A stretch of 64,000 nt of DNA, taken from Planococcaceae bacterium Storch 2/2-2. GTDB lineage: Bacteria > Bacillota > Bacilli > Bacillales_A > Planococcaceae. Of the stretch, positions 36,065-43,571 are shown piece after piece (position 1 is the stretch's first letter; the number at the start of each line of letters is the position of its first letter). The translations under genes were made by a program, and so were the position numbers. The stretch covers positions 868,001-932,000 of the forward strand of contig WOYE01000009.1 in NCBI GenBank assembly GCA_009740415.1, given 5' to 3'. The notes under the pieces are model-generated. The model was not told the DNA's origin, did no database searches, and worked only from the letters and a program-made list of their open reading frames with translations.

Positions 36065-37363
36065 TTAAACGAAAATGACCGCTGCGATCAATCCGACCGC
36101 AAATAAAGCGGTGTTGTAATGTAAAAAGGTCGGAACACACGTATCCCAAATGTGGTGGTGCGTTCCATCGGCGTTTAACCCCGATGTCGGTCCGAGCGTT
36201 GAGTCGCTCGCTGGTGAACCTGCATCACCGAGCGCTGCTGCCGTACCGATTAACACAGCCGCTAAAAGAGGCGACACGCCGGCTTCTAAAAAGACCGGAA
36301 TGTATAAAGCGGCAAGAATCGGGATCGTACCGAACGAAGAACCGATTCCGAGCGTAATGACGAGACCGACGACGAGTAAGAAGAACGCGAGAAGGAGCGT
36401 CGACTCGCCTGTGAAAGCGAGCGTCCATTCGACGAGTTCATGAATGTGACCCGTTTCTTTCAACACGTTCGCATAACCTGCAGCGATCAACATGACGAAG
36501 GCGATGAAGCCCATCATCGACACTCCGCGCTGTACCATTTCGTCCCCTCGGCTCGGTTCGACGACACGCGCGAGGAACAAAATGACGATTCCGACGAGTG
36601 CGGCGAGAACGAGCGACTGGAGCCAAATTTGCACGACGAGCGCAGCGACAATCGCAAGCAATGTAAACCAATGACTCCGTTCAAAACGTGTCGACGTTTC
36701 TTCTGGCATTTCCACTTCGTAAATCGGCTCTTTCGGCTCGCGTGGCTTCCGGTACGTAATGAGTACCGCCACGAGCAAACCGATGATCATACCAGCACCT
36801 GGCACGAGCATCGCCTGAGACACTTCAGATGCGGTAATCGCCATCCCGTTCGACGTCATCTCTTCTTTAATGATGCCTTGATAAATCAACCCGAAACCGA
36901 CAGGAATCGTAATGTACGGAAACTTCAATCCGAACGTTAACGCACTCGCAACCGCTCGACGGTCGATTTTCATTTTGTTGAAAACCGATAACAGTGGCGG
37001 AATTAAAATCGGAATGAATGCGATATGGACCGGCACGATATTTTGCGAGAAGCTCGCAATGACGGCGATCAACAAGACGAGAAAAACACGTTTCCCTTGA
37101 AACTTATTTTGAATCCATTGAATCAATTTCCCTAAAATGCCTGACAAACCGATCATAACTGCAAAAATTCCGAGAAGGACGTAACTTAACGCCGTTCCCG
37201 ACTGATTGCCCATTCCGTTAATGAGCAATTCGGTCGTTTGATCGATCGGAATGCCTGCGACAACTCCGGCCGTTAACCCGGCAAACATGAGCGCAAAAAT
37301 GACGTTCACACGGAGCAAACTGAGTACGATCATAACGATCACACTAACAATGACAGCATTCAC
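36065..37363 (-). CDS. Na+/H+ antiporter family (NhaC/YuiF-like) transporter, 432 aa
   Basis: Polytopic protein with about 11-12 helices. VIVSVIVMIVLSLLRVNVIFALMFAG at the N terminus, ASFSQNIVPVHIAFIPILIPPLL in the middle and LGDAGSPASDSTLGPTSGLNADGTHHHIWDTCVPTFLHYN near the C terminus match the Na_H_antiport family that includes B. subtilis YuiF. These may exchange Na+/H+ or export basic amino acids. The GTG at 37363 has AGAAGAGGT upstream. A possible promoter on the reverse strand is TTGAAT-17-TATTTT about 60 nt away. Confidence 0.85.
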   Translation of the reverse strand: MNAVIVSVIVMIVLSLLRVNVIFALMFAGLTAGVVAGIPIDQTTELLINGMGNQSGTALSYVLLGIFAVMIGLSGILGKLIQWIQNKFQGKRVFLVLLIAVIASFSQNIVPVHIAFIPILIPPLLSVFNKMKIDRRAVASALTFGLKFPYITIPVGFGLIYQGIIKEEMTSNGMAITASEVSQAMLVPGAGMIIGLLVAVLITYRKPREPKEPIYEVEMPEETSTRFERSHWFTLLAIVAALVVQIWLQSLVLAALVGIVILFLARVVEPSRGDEMVQRGVSMMGFIAFVMLIAAGYANVLKETGHIHELVEWTLAFTGESTLLLAFFLLVVGLVITLGIGSSFGTIPILAALYIPVFLEAGVSPLLAAVLIGTAAALGDAGSPASDSTLGPTSGLNADGTHHHIWDTCVPTFLHYNTALFAVGLIAAVIFV

Positions 37364-37545
37364 ACTAAAACCTCTTCTCCGTAATTTTTTCGATAATTGG
37401 CATTTCAAAAATACCATACATAACCGAGCGATTCAATAGAAAACTTCACTTCTCTACTTGAATAAAGTAATAAAGCGCAAAAGTACCTATTCGTACGGTA
37501 AAAAATACGTTGGGATCCGTACAATATGAGACGCGAATGAATGTC

Positions 37546-37577
37546 ACGCCTTGCCTGCACATCCGAAGGAATCGTAC
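37546..37577 (+). repeat. Dispersed intergenic element, copy 2
   Basis: Runs from ACGCCTTGCCTGCACATCC to ATCGTAC. It matches copy 3 at 41193-41224 at 27 of 32 positions. It lies 47 nt past the T tract of a reverse-strand terminator. Confidence 0.6.
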
Positions 37578-37624
37578 AAAAACCTTAAACATATAGTATC
37601 GAGTCGAAAACTCCAACGCATCAA

Positions 37625-37702
37625 ACAAAAAAACTGTGAAACGGGCGAGGGCCGTGCCGACTGTTTATCATTAAACAGTCGACCGTCCAAGCAGTTTCAC
37701 AG
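37625..37702 (-). terminator. Large branched terminator structure
   Basis: Outer stem CTGTGAAAC / GTTTCACAG (9 bp) encloses an inner stem CGACTGTTTA-type / TAAACAGTCG (about 10 bp) with a 4-5 nt loop. The reverse-strand T7 tract follows. At about 70 nt it is far larger than other terminators here. The sequence fills most of the 37364-37719 gap together with copy 2 of the dispersed element. Confidence 0.65.
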
Positions 37703-37719
37703 CTGGCTTCCGTGGCGTA

Positions 37720-38028
37720 TTAGTTCACTTGTGCTTTCGTCGTTTTCATCAACCAAATGATCGTTACGATGAAAAACAACACGATGCTACTTGCAAACGC
37801 TAGTTTTAGGTCTGTCAATTCTCCTACGAGCATAACGAACGTGCTCACAGCATAACCGAACATCGCAAAACTCATCGCTTCTGTCAATCGCTTTTTATCG
37901 TACTTCGTCGTCTCCTCGGCAATCATGTTGTAATCAACGATGAGCATCGAAGCGCTCTTTTTACGAAACGCGACACCTAATACGAAGAAAACGACCGTCG
38001 CGACACTAATCATTGCGACACTCGCCAT
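37720..38028 (-). CDS. Small membrane protein (DUF3784-like), 102 aa
   Basis: Three hydrophobic helices (ISVATVVFFVLGVAF, FAMFGYAVSTFVMLVGEL, FASSIVLFFIVTIIWLM) with a cytoplasmic stretch DYNMIAEETTKYDKKRLTEAMS between the first two. This layout, including the NxxxxEExxKYD-type motif, is like DUF3784 proteins of Firmicutes, whose role is unknown. GGAGGAGG lies before the ATG. Confidence 0.75.
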   Translation of the reverse strand: MASVAMISVATVVFFVLGVAFRKKSASMLIVDYNMIAEETTKYDKKRLTEAMSFAMFGYAVSTFVMLVGELTDLKLAFASSIVLFFIVTIIWLMKTTKAQVN

Positions 38029-38235
38029 ATGCAGCCTCCTCCTTTCCTATAATTGCAACGGCTTTCCGTTTGAACTTCTCCAGTTCGGACACCATGCGCC
38101 GTTTCCAATGGTTTTGTGCGTTTGTCCTACTTCCTTCATTTTACACCGTTTCTTCCTACTTTTGAAGCGATATCCTTCCGAATTTCAAATTTCTTTCATA
38201 ATGAAGAGACGAACGACTCATTCGAGTCACTCGCC

Positions 38236-38257
38236 TCAAAAATGAACGTAGTTCATT
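38236..38257 (-). terminator. Short hairpin at the end of the ABC-F gene
   Basis: A 7-bp stem AATGAAC / GTTCATT overlaps the stop codon; the reverse strand continues with T5. Weak. Confidence 0.45.
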
Positions 38258-40157
38258 ATAACTTGTTCTGTTCAATTTGCTCATTCAATTCTTCTAAATA
38301 CGCCCATCGTTCGAGCAACGTTTCATACGTCGCATTCCACTCGTCGAGCGCTTCGGTTAATAGACGAATTTTTTCGTAATCGCTTCCGGCCGCTGCCATA
38401 TCCGTCTCGATTTGCTCGATTTTTTCTTCCGCTTCCATGACGTCCGACTCGATCGTTTTCCACTCTTGCTGTTCTTTGTACGTCATTTTCACTTTTTTCT
38501 TCGGCTCTTCTACGACCGGTTGTACCGCTTCAGTGGCGACACTCTCTTCTTTCTCTTCCTCTTTCACCGCTTGTAAAAAGTCCGTATAAATGCCGAAATA
38601 CTTCTCGACTTCTCCCGATCCGTCGAGCGACCAAAGTGTCGAACACGTCCGGTCGAGGAAAAATCGATCGTGACTGACGACGATGACGACGCCTGGGAAC
38701 GTATCGATGAACGATTCTAAAATCGTCAACGTTTCGATGTCTAAATCGTTCGTCGGCTCATCGAGCAATAAGACGTTCGGTTCGCCCATGAGCAGTTTCA
38801 ACAAATGAAGTCGTTTTTTCTCCCCGCCCGATAACGTGCCGATCGGCGTGCCGTGAACGTGGCTCGGGAACAAAAAGCGTTCGAGCATTTGTGTCGCGCT
38901 CAATCGCTCGCCGTTTCCGAGCGCGATCGAGTTCGACGTTTCACGAATGTATTGAATCATACGCTCGTTCGGATCCATCGGTGGCAATTGTTGTGAAAAG
39001 TGAGCGATTTTCACCGTTTGGCCGATTTCAATCGTACCCGCATCGGGTGTTTCATCGCCGCTCAATAGACGGAGTAACGTCGTCTTTCCTGCTCCGTTCG
39101 GTCCGATGATCGCAATGCGATCGGCTCGGTCGACCCGCTCGGTGAAGTCGCGTAAAATGATCCGCTCTCCGAATGCTTTCGACACGTTGTCGATTTCGAT
39201 CACTTTTTTTCCGAGACGGGACGCTTGCATCGCGAGTTCGAGCGTCATTTGACGTTCTTTCGTTAAAACGTCTTCTTGCAAGACGTCGAACCGTTGGAGA
39301 CGGGCTTTCTGTTTCGTCGATCGCGCACGCGCGCCGCGTCGGACCCATTTCAATTCGTTCCGGTAGCGGTTTCTTTGCTTTTGCGCGGTCGCTTGTTCCA
39401 CCTCTTCTCGGATCGCACGCGCTTCTAAATAGTCCCCGTAGTTCCCTTCGTGCGTATACAACTTCCCTTTCGACAGTTCATAAATGTAATTCGTCACGCC
39501 ATCTAAAAAATACCGATCGTGCGTAATGAATAAAACAGCGCTCTGTAACTCACGGACGTAATGTTGGAGCCATTCGATCGAATCGACGTCCAAATGGTTC
39601 GTCGGTTCATCGAGCAACAATAAATCGGCTGGCTCAAGCAATACTTTCGCGAGCGCGACTCGTTTTTGCTGACCGCCGGACAACGTCCCGACACGCGCAT
39701 CGAACGTCTGGATGCCGAGGCGAGATAAAATCGTTCGCGCTTTCGTATTCATATCCCACGCCTGTTTTTCATCCATTTCCGCTTGAAGCGTGACGTATCG
39801 TTCTTGAAGCGATTCGTTCGTCGGATCCGCTGCGAGTTGTTCGACGACACGCTCGTACGCCAAATTGAGCGTCATGAGCGGTGAATCGCTCGCAAACACC
39901 GTTTCGAGCACCGTTTTCTCTTCGTCGAGCGGCTCGTCTTGAGCGAGGTGCGCAATCCGAAAATCGTTCGGATGTTTCGCCTCGTATTCATCGGCGATCG
40001 TCTTCCCTGCAAGAATCGACAATAACGTCGACTTCCCTGTCCCGTTAATGCCGATCAACCCGATTTTATCTCCCGTTTGTAACGTAAACGAAATGTCTTC
40101 GAATAACGTCTTTTCTCCGATCGTTTTCGTCAATTGCTCCACTTGTAGCTGTTTCAT
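38256..40157 (-). CDS. ABC-F family ATPase (Uup/YfmR-like), 633 aa
   Basis: Two fused ABC domains without membrane segments. First Walker A GLIGINGTGKSTLLSILAG, signature TLSGGQQKRVALAKVLL and Walker B DLLLLDEPTNHLDVDS; second Walker A AIIGPNGAGKTTLLRLLSG, signature TLSGGEKKRLHLLKLL and LLLDEPTNDLDIET. A charged inter-domain linker (residues about 245-310) and a C-terminal coiled coil (about 545-633) place it with Uup/YfmR. Such proteins bind the ribosomal E site and resolve stalled translation. ATG at 40157 is behind AAAGGTG. Confidence 0.93.
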   Translation of the reverse strand: MKQLQVEQLTKTIGEKTLFEDISFTLQTGDKIGLIGINGTGKSTLLSILAGKTIADEYEAKHPNDFRIAHLAQDEPLDEEKTVLETVFASDSPLMTLNLAYERVVEQLAADPTNESLQERYVTLQAEMDEKQAWDMNTKARTILSRLGIQTFDARVGTLSGGQQKRVALAKVLLEPADLLLLDEPTNHLDVDSIEWLQHYVRELQSAVLFITHDRYFLDGVTNYIYELSKGKLYTHEGNYGDYLEARAIREEVEQATAQKQRNRYRNELKWVRRGARARSTKQKARLQRFDVLQEDVLTKERQMTLELAMQASRLGKKVIEIDNVSKAFGERIILRDFTERVDRADRIAIIGPNGAGKTTLLRLLSGDETPDAGTIEIGQTVKIAHFSQQLPPMDPNERMIQYIRETSNSIALGNGERLSATQMLERFLFPSHVHGTPIGTLSGGEKKRLHLLKLLMGEPNVLLLDEPTNDLDIETLTILESFIDTFPGVVIVVSHDRFFLDRTCSTLWSLDGSGEVEKYFGIYTDFLQAVKEEEKEESVATEAVQPVVEEPKKKVKMTYKEQQEWKTIESDVMEAEEKIEQIETDMAAAGSDYEKIRLLTEALDEWNATYETLLERWAYLEELNEQIEQNKL

Positions 40158-40213
40158 CCGTACCACACCTTTCTTCTGCTCATTGTACAAAACTTTTCAT
40201 GCGACGGCTACAT

Positions 40214-40251
40214 GAAAAAAGCTACTCGCGCGATTGTGACTGCGAGTAGCT
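40214..40251 (-). terminator. Terminator of the methyltransferase gene
   Basis: Perfect stem AGCTACTCGC / GCGAGTAGCT, 12-nt loop, reverse-strand T6 tract. Confidence 0.88.
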
Positions 40252-40256
40252 GCCCG

Positions 40257-41030
40257 TTACACTTCCCAATACAACAACGTCAGTTCCGTCCGCTTTTGGA
40301 CAGGGACGATGCCATCTTCTGTTCGTTCATCGACGAGTGCCATCAATTGTTCGTAAATGACCGGCGCTTTTTTCTCATACCGGGCGTAGCGCGCTTTCGC
40401 TTCTTCTACCGGCAACCGTTCCGATCGCACTTCTTTAATAATGTGGCGATGCGGGACGCGGTCGAGATCGTTTTTCGCGATTTGCTCCAGATCGTCGATC
40501 ATTTTCCGATCGTTGTGCGGATCGCCCTCAAATAGCTGTTCGCGGTCCGCTTCGTGCAATTGTTGCAAAATCGAGTCGGTCGTTTCGTTGTAACGCGCGA
40601 TGACGACCGCTTCACTCGCACAGTCATCCATTTGGCGAAGCGACGCTTCCGAGCGAACGGCCGGACACATCGCCGCAAAAACGAGGTCGTACGAGCCGAG
40701 CGGTTCTTTCGTCGGCCACGGCGACTCGATCGTCGCAATGTTCGATACGTCGCGTGAGGCCGCTTCTTTTTTCAAAAAGTCGAGCATCGCATCCGAAACG
40801 TCAAGCGCTGTGACGTGCAACGCCTTTTGCGCGAACGGAATCGTATACCGCCCGCTTCCTGATCCGACGTCGAGCACTGTTGAATCGTCGACTAAAAAGC
40901 CGCGAATGGTTAAATGGTGAGCGACTCGTTCGGGCGTTTCGTCGCGTCCTTTTTGTTGATTTTTATAAAATTGAGCCGCGCGCTCGTTCCAAAACGCTTT
41001 CGTCTCATCGATGGGTCGTTCGTTTGTCAA
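40257..41030 (-). CDS. Class I SAM-dependent methyltransferase, 257 aa
   Basis: Motif I VLDVGSGSGRYTIPFAQ (about residues 53-69), motif II VTALDVSDAMLDFLKKEA and the later YDLVFAAMCPAVRSE define a Rossmann methyltransferase. The C-terminal 100 residues are helical and charged and probably bind substrate, which is unknown. The start is TTG at 41030 with AAGGG upstream, so the exact start is uncertain. It stands alone between its own terminator and that of the metallohydrolase gene. Confidence 0.85.
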   Translation of the reverse strand: MTNERPIDETKAFWNERAAQFYKNQQKGRDETPERVAHHLTIRGFLVDDSTVLDVGSGSGRYTIPFAQKALHVTALDVSDAMLDFLKKEAASRDVSNIATIESPWPTKEPLGSYDLVFAAMCPAVRSEASLRQMDDCASEAVVIARYNETTDSILQQLHEADREQLFEGDPHNDRKMIDDLEQIAKNDLDRVPHRHIIKEVRSERLPVEEAKARYARYEKKAPVIYEQLMALVDERTEDGIVPVQKRTELTLLYWEV

Positions 41031-41192
41031 AGCAATCCCTTCTTTCTCTTCCGTTTCTTCGTCCTTCCATTCTAAGCGAAACCGCGTCTCCGTTCAATCA
41101 TTTCACTGTTTGGCGACTAAAAGCGTGCGATCCCGTTGATCCGTTTCTACGAATAGAAAACGACGCTACAAACGGCTGCGGGAGAGCGAGCT

Positions 41193-41224
41193 ACGTCTTT
41201 CCTGCACATCCAAATGAATGGTAC
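41193..41224 (+). repeat. Dispersed intergenic element, copy 3
   Basis: Runs from ACGTCTTTCCTGCACATCC to ATGGTAC, 27 of 32 identical to copy 2. It lies 18 nt past the T tract of the reverse-strand terminator at 41243-41274. Confidence 0.6.
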
Positions 41225-41242
41225 GCACCGATCGCACTACTT

Positions 41243-41274
41243 AAAAACCGTCTACCTCATGCAGGTAGACGGTT
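41243..41274 (-). terminator. Terminator of the McrBC-like three-gene unit
   Basis: A 12-bp perfect stem AACCGTCTACCT / AGGTAGACGGTT with 5-nt loop; reverse-strand T5 tract, directly after the metallohydrolase stop. Confidence 0.9.
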
Positions 41275-41277
41275 CGG

Positions 41278-41991
41278 TCATTCGTTGCGGTTATTCGCTT
41301 CTTTCGTGAAACTCCCTGTATGATAACAAATGATTTCATCCGGATCGAGGGCGATGATGCGCTCGAGCGATTTCGCCGCTCGTTCGACGTCGATCGACAA
41401 CTGCATGTCGACGATCGTAATGTAATCTCTCTCTTGCATCGCCGCATCGGCTGCGATGACGATGTTGTCGTTCGGTAAATAAAACGAGAGATGGCCCGGT
41501 GTATGACCTGGCGTTTCGAGGACGTGACATTCGCCACCCCAGTCGAGAACGTCGCCTTCTTTTAAAAAGCGATCGATCCGAACGCCTGGCACGCGGGCTA
41601 ATGCGTCGCGCCATTCTTGTCCCATTTCGCGTTCCGCTTCATCCATCAATTGAATGATTTGGTCCGCTTGAAGAATACGCGGACGTTCTTCCAACCCTTC
41701 GATGTAACGCGCTTCCAGCTCGCTCGCTGCGAATGTAACGTGCGGGTATTTTCGTTGCCACTCCCACGCTGCGCCGATCGTATCGTCGTCGTGGTGCGTG
41801 AGAACGATCGTCGTAATGTCTTCCGGACGAATCCCTTCTTTTTCGAGCGCTTCTTCAAGGAGCGGTAAAAAGCCAGGATACCCGAGATCGATTAAAACCG
41901 TCTCTTTTTTTCCGAACAGTACCGTCGGGTATAAAAAATGTGGACGGTTTTCATAATCAAAACTAATGCGCAATCGTTGAATCGTTGTCAT
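41278..41991 (-). CDS. Metallo-beta-lactamase-fold protein, third gene of McrBC-like unit
   Basis: A 237-residue MBL-fold protein: VLIDLGYPGFLPLL, the metal loop VLTHHDDDTIGAAWEW, TPGHTPGHLSFYLP, and IIAADAA-type 'IVIAADAAMQERDYI'. Where active relatives have HxHxDH or HxDxDH, this has HHDDDT, so the last His is Thr and one metal site may be lost. Its ATG overlaps the TGA of the DUF2357 nuclease gene by ATGA, and the shared terminator follows, so it belongs to the same operon. It could be a nucleic acid or nucleotide hydrolase, or a non-catalytic partner. Confidence 0.85.
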   Translation of the reverse strand: MTTIQRLRISFDYENRPHFLYPTVLFGKKETVLIDLGYPGFLPLLEEALEKEGIRPEDITTIVLTHHDDDTIGAAWEWQRKYPHVTFAASELEARYIEGLEERPRILQADQIIQLMDEAEREMGQEWRDALARVPGVRIDRFLKEGDVLDWGGECHVLETPGHTPGHLSFYLPNDNIVIAADAAMQERDYITIVDMQLSIDVERAAKSLERIIALDPDEIICYHTGSFTKEANNRNE

Positions 41992-43571
41992 TCGTCATTT
42001 CCTCCTATGCGACCGTACGCTTGGTCGATCATTCGTTGTAAATGGGTGCGAACGTGTTCATTCGCAAGCCCTGGACTAAAGTTGATGAGGCGGATGCCGT
42101 ACGGATTGAGCGCATCGTTCGCCTCGCTCGTATCATATTTTAACGGATACATCGCCCAAACTTCAAATACGGGCTCACTTTGCGTCAATAGCGGAACGGC
42201 TCGACCGTTCCATTCGGCGTGCGTCCTCATGTTGCGCCGGTACGCTTCGAGTTGGCGCATGACCGATGGAATCGCTTCGGTCGTATCGTACACCGCTTCT
42301 TCCCATAAATACGCACCGTTTCGATATTTAAAATCGATCATATGCGACCCGTAGTACGTTCCGTTTTCCCAAAAGTCGATGCGGCAATCCGGCCGATTGT
42401 TCATGAGCGTGTAAAGTGGCACGAGCGGCGTCGACGCGTCCGGATGTCTCGGGATGAGCACGTCGTGCGACACGACGAGCGTGCGCGGCCCGTTCGTTAA
42501 TCGCACGACTTCGTCCGACAGCCGTTCCATGTCGAACGGACCGATTTCTTTCAACATTCCGATGAGACGAATCCACCCCCACAGTTCGTACAAGACGTCG
42601 GATCGTTTCGACTGCTTTTTCATTTCGACGATCGTCAATGCTTGTTCCGGCCGGTGCGTGAGCAGACGGTACAACACGCCGTACGGACCCCCACCGAGCA
42701 AGCGTTGCGGGATGCGAACGATGCGCGTCCGTGCATCGACCGAGCGCCAATGATCCGATTCAAGAAGCGACGTAATCGCTTCTTGAATCGCTCGGAGCGA
42801 TGCGTGACAGCTGCCATTTTTTTGAAGCAACGATTGCAATTCGAGCAATCTACGTTTCATCCACCGGTTTTCAAGAATGTCCGTTTGACGAACGAGGCGA
42901 CGGTCCCACGTTTTCCCGTCAAGCGGGCGGCTCACATGACGGCGAAGCAACGCCGCATCCGTTCGGCGAGACGTCGGATGCGAAGTCGGTTCGTACCGTT
43001 TGACGATGTCGCTCACCGGGTGATTGCGCAATGCGACGAGGCTTGCGATGATCGCACCCGACTCGTCGATCAATCGGCGTTGAAGCGCATCCGACCAAAC
43101 GAGACGCGACGATGGCACGTGACGGAGCGCCTGTTCTTCTTTCCACTCCGTTGCGAGACCGCGCTCCACCGCCTCAATTTCTTCAATCATCGTCTCTCGT
43201 TGGAACGCTGTCACTCGCTTCGCACGTACCGTAAACGGCGCTTCCCACTGTTCCGAACCGATACGAACCGTACAGACGTACTCACCGGGAATGAGCGGGT
43301 ACGGACGATTCGACGTCGCCTCGTACAGCTCATACGGTTCGTCGCGAGGGGTTACGTACCATCCGTGCGTATCGAACTGACCGAGACGCGGACAATATTG
43401 TTCGAGCCCTTCCATGTACAACCTCGCATCAGGCGGCCCTTGAAAATCGATATACGTCTCTGAATTTTCCGTTAAATGGAGCGCATACCCGGTGAAAAAA
43501 GAAGGCGTCCAGTCGAACGGATCGTCTCCGAACGTCGGTTGGTCGACGACGAGCTTAAAAGGCATACCCAT
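41988..43571 (-). CDS. DUF2357 / PD-(D/E)XK nuclease (McrC-like partner), 527 aa
   Basis: N-terminal beta-rich DUF2357 part (about 1-250, with LIPGEYVCTVRIG), then the DILENRWMKRRLLELQ segment (231-246) and SDVLYELWGWIRLIGML (324-340), both seen in DUF2357/DUF524 restriction-like proteins. A C-terminal PD-(D/E)XK site is visible: Asp399 in CRIDFWENG and Asp413-x-Lys415 in SHMIDFKYRNG, with a helix rich in Tyr/Glu after it. Start ATG 43571 has GGGAG 10 nt upstream and overlaps the AAA+ gene by 17 nt; the long upstream frame is an overlap artefact. It is the probable effector nuclease of the unit. Confidence 0.82.
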   Translation of the reverse strand: MGMPFKLVVDQPTFGDDPFDWTPSFFTGYALHLTENSETYIDFQGPPDARLYMEGLEQYCPRLGQFDTHGWYVTPRDEPYELYEATSNRPYPLIPGEYVCTVRIGSEQWEAPFTVRAKRVTAFQRETMIEEIEAVERGLATEWKEEQALRHVPSSRLVWSDALQRRLIDESGAIIASLVALRNHPVSDIVKRYEPTSHPTSRRTDAALLRRHVSRPLDGKTWDRRLVRQTDILENRWMKRRLLELQSLLQKNGSCHASLRAIQEAITSLLESDHWRSVDARTRIVRIPQRLLGGGPYGVLYRLLTHRPEQALTIVEMKKQSKRSDVLYELWGWIRLIGMLKEIGPFDMERLSDEVVRLTNGPRTLVVSHDVLIPRHPDASTPLVPLYTLMNNRPDCRIDFWENGTYYGSHMIDFKYRNGAYLWEEAVYDTTEAIPSVMRQLEAYRRNMRTHAEWNGRAVPLLTQSEPVFEVWAMYPLKYDTSEANDALNPYGIRLINFSPGLANEHVRTHLQRMIDQAYGRIGGNDE

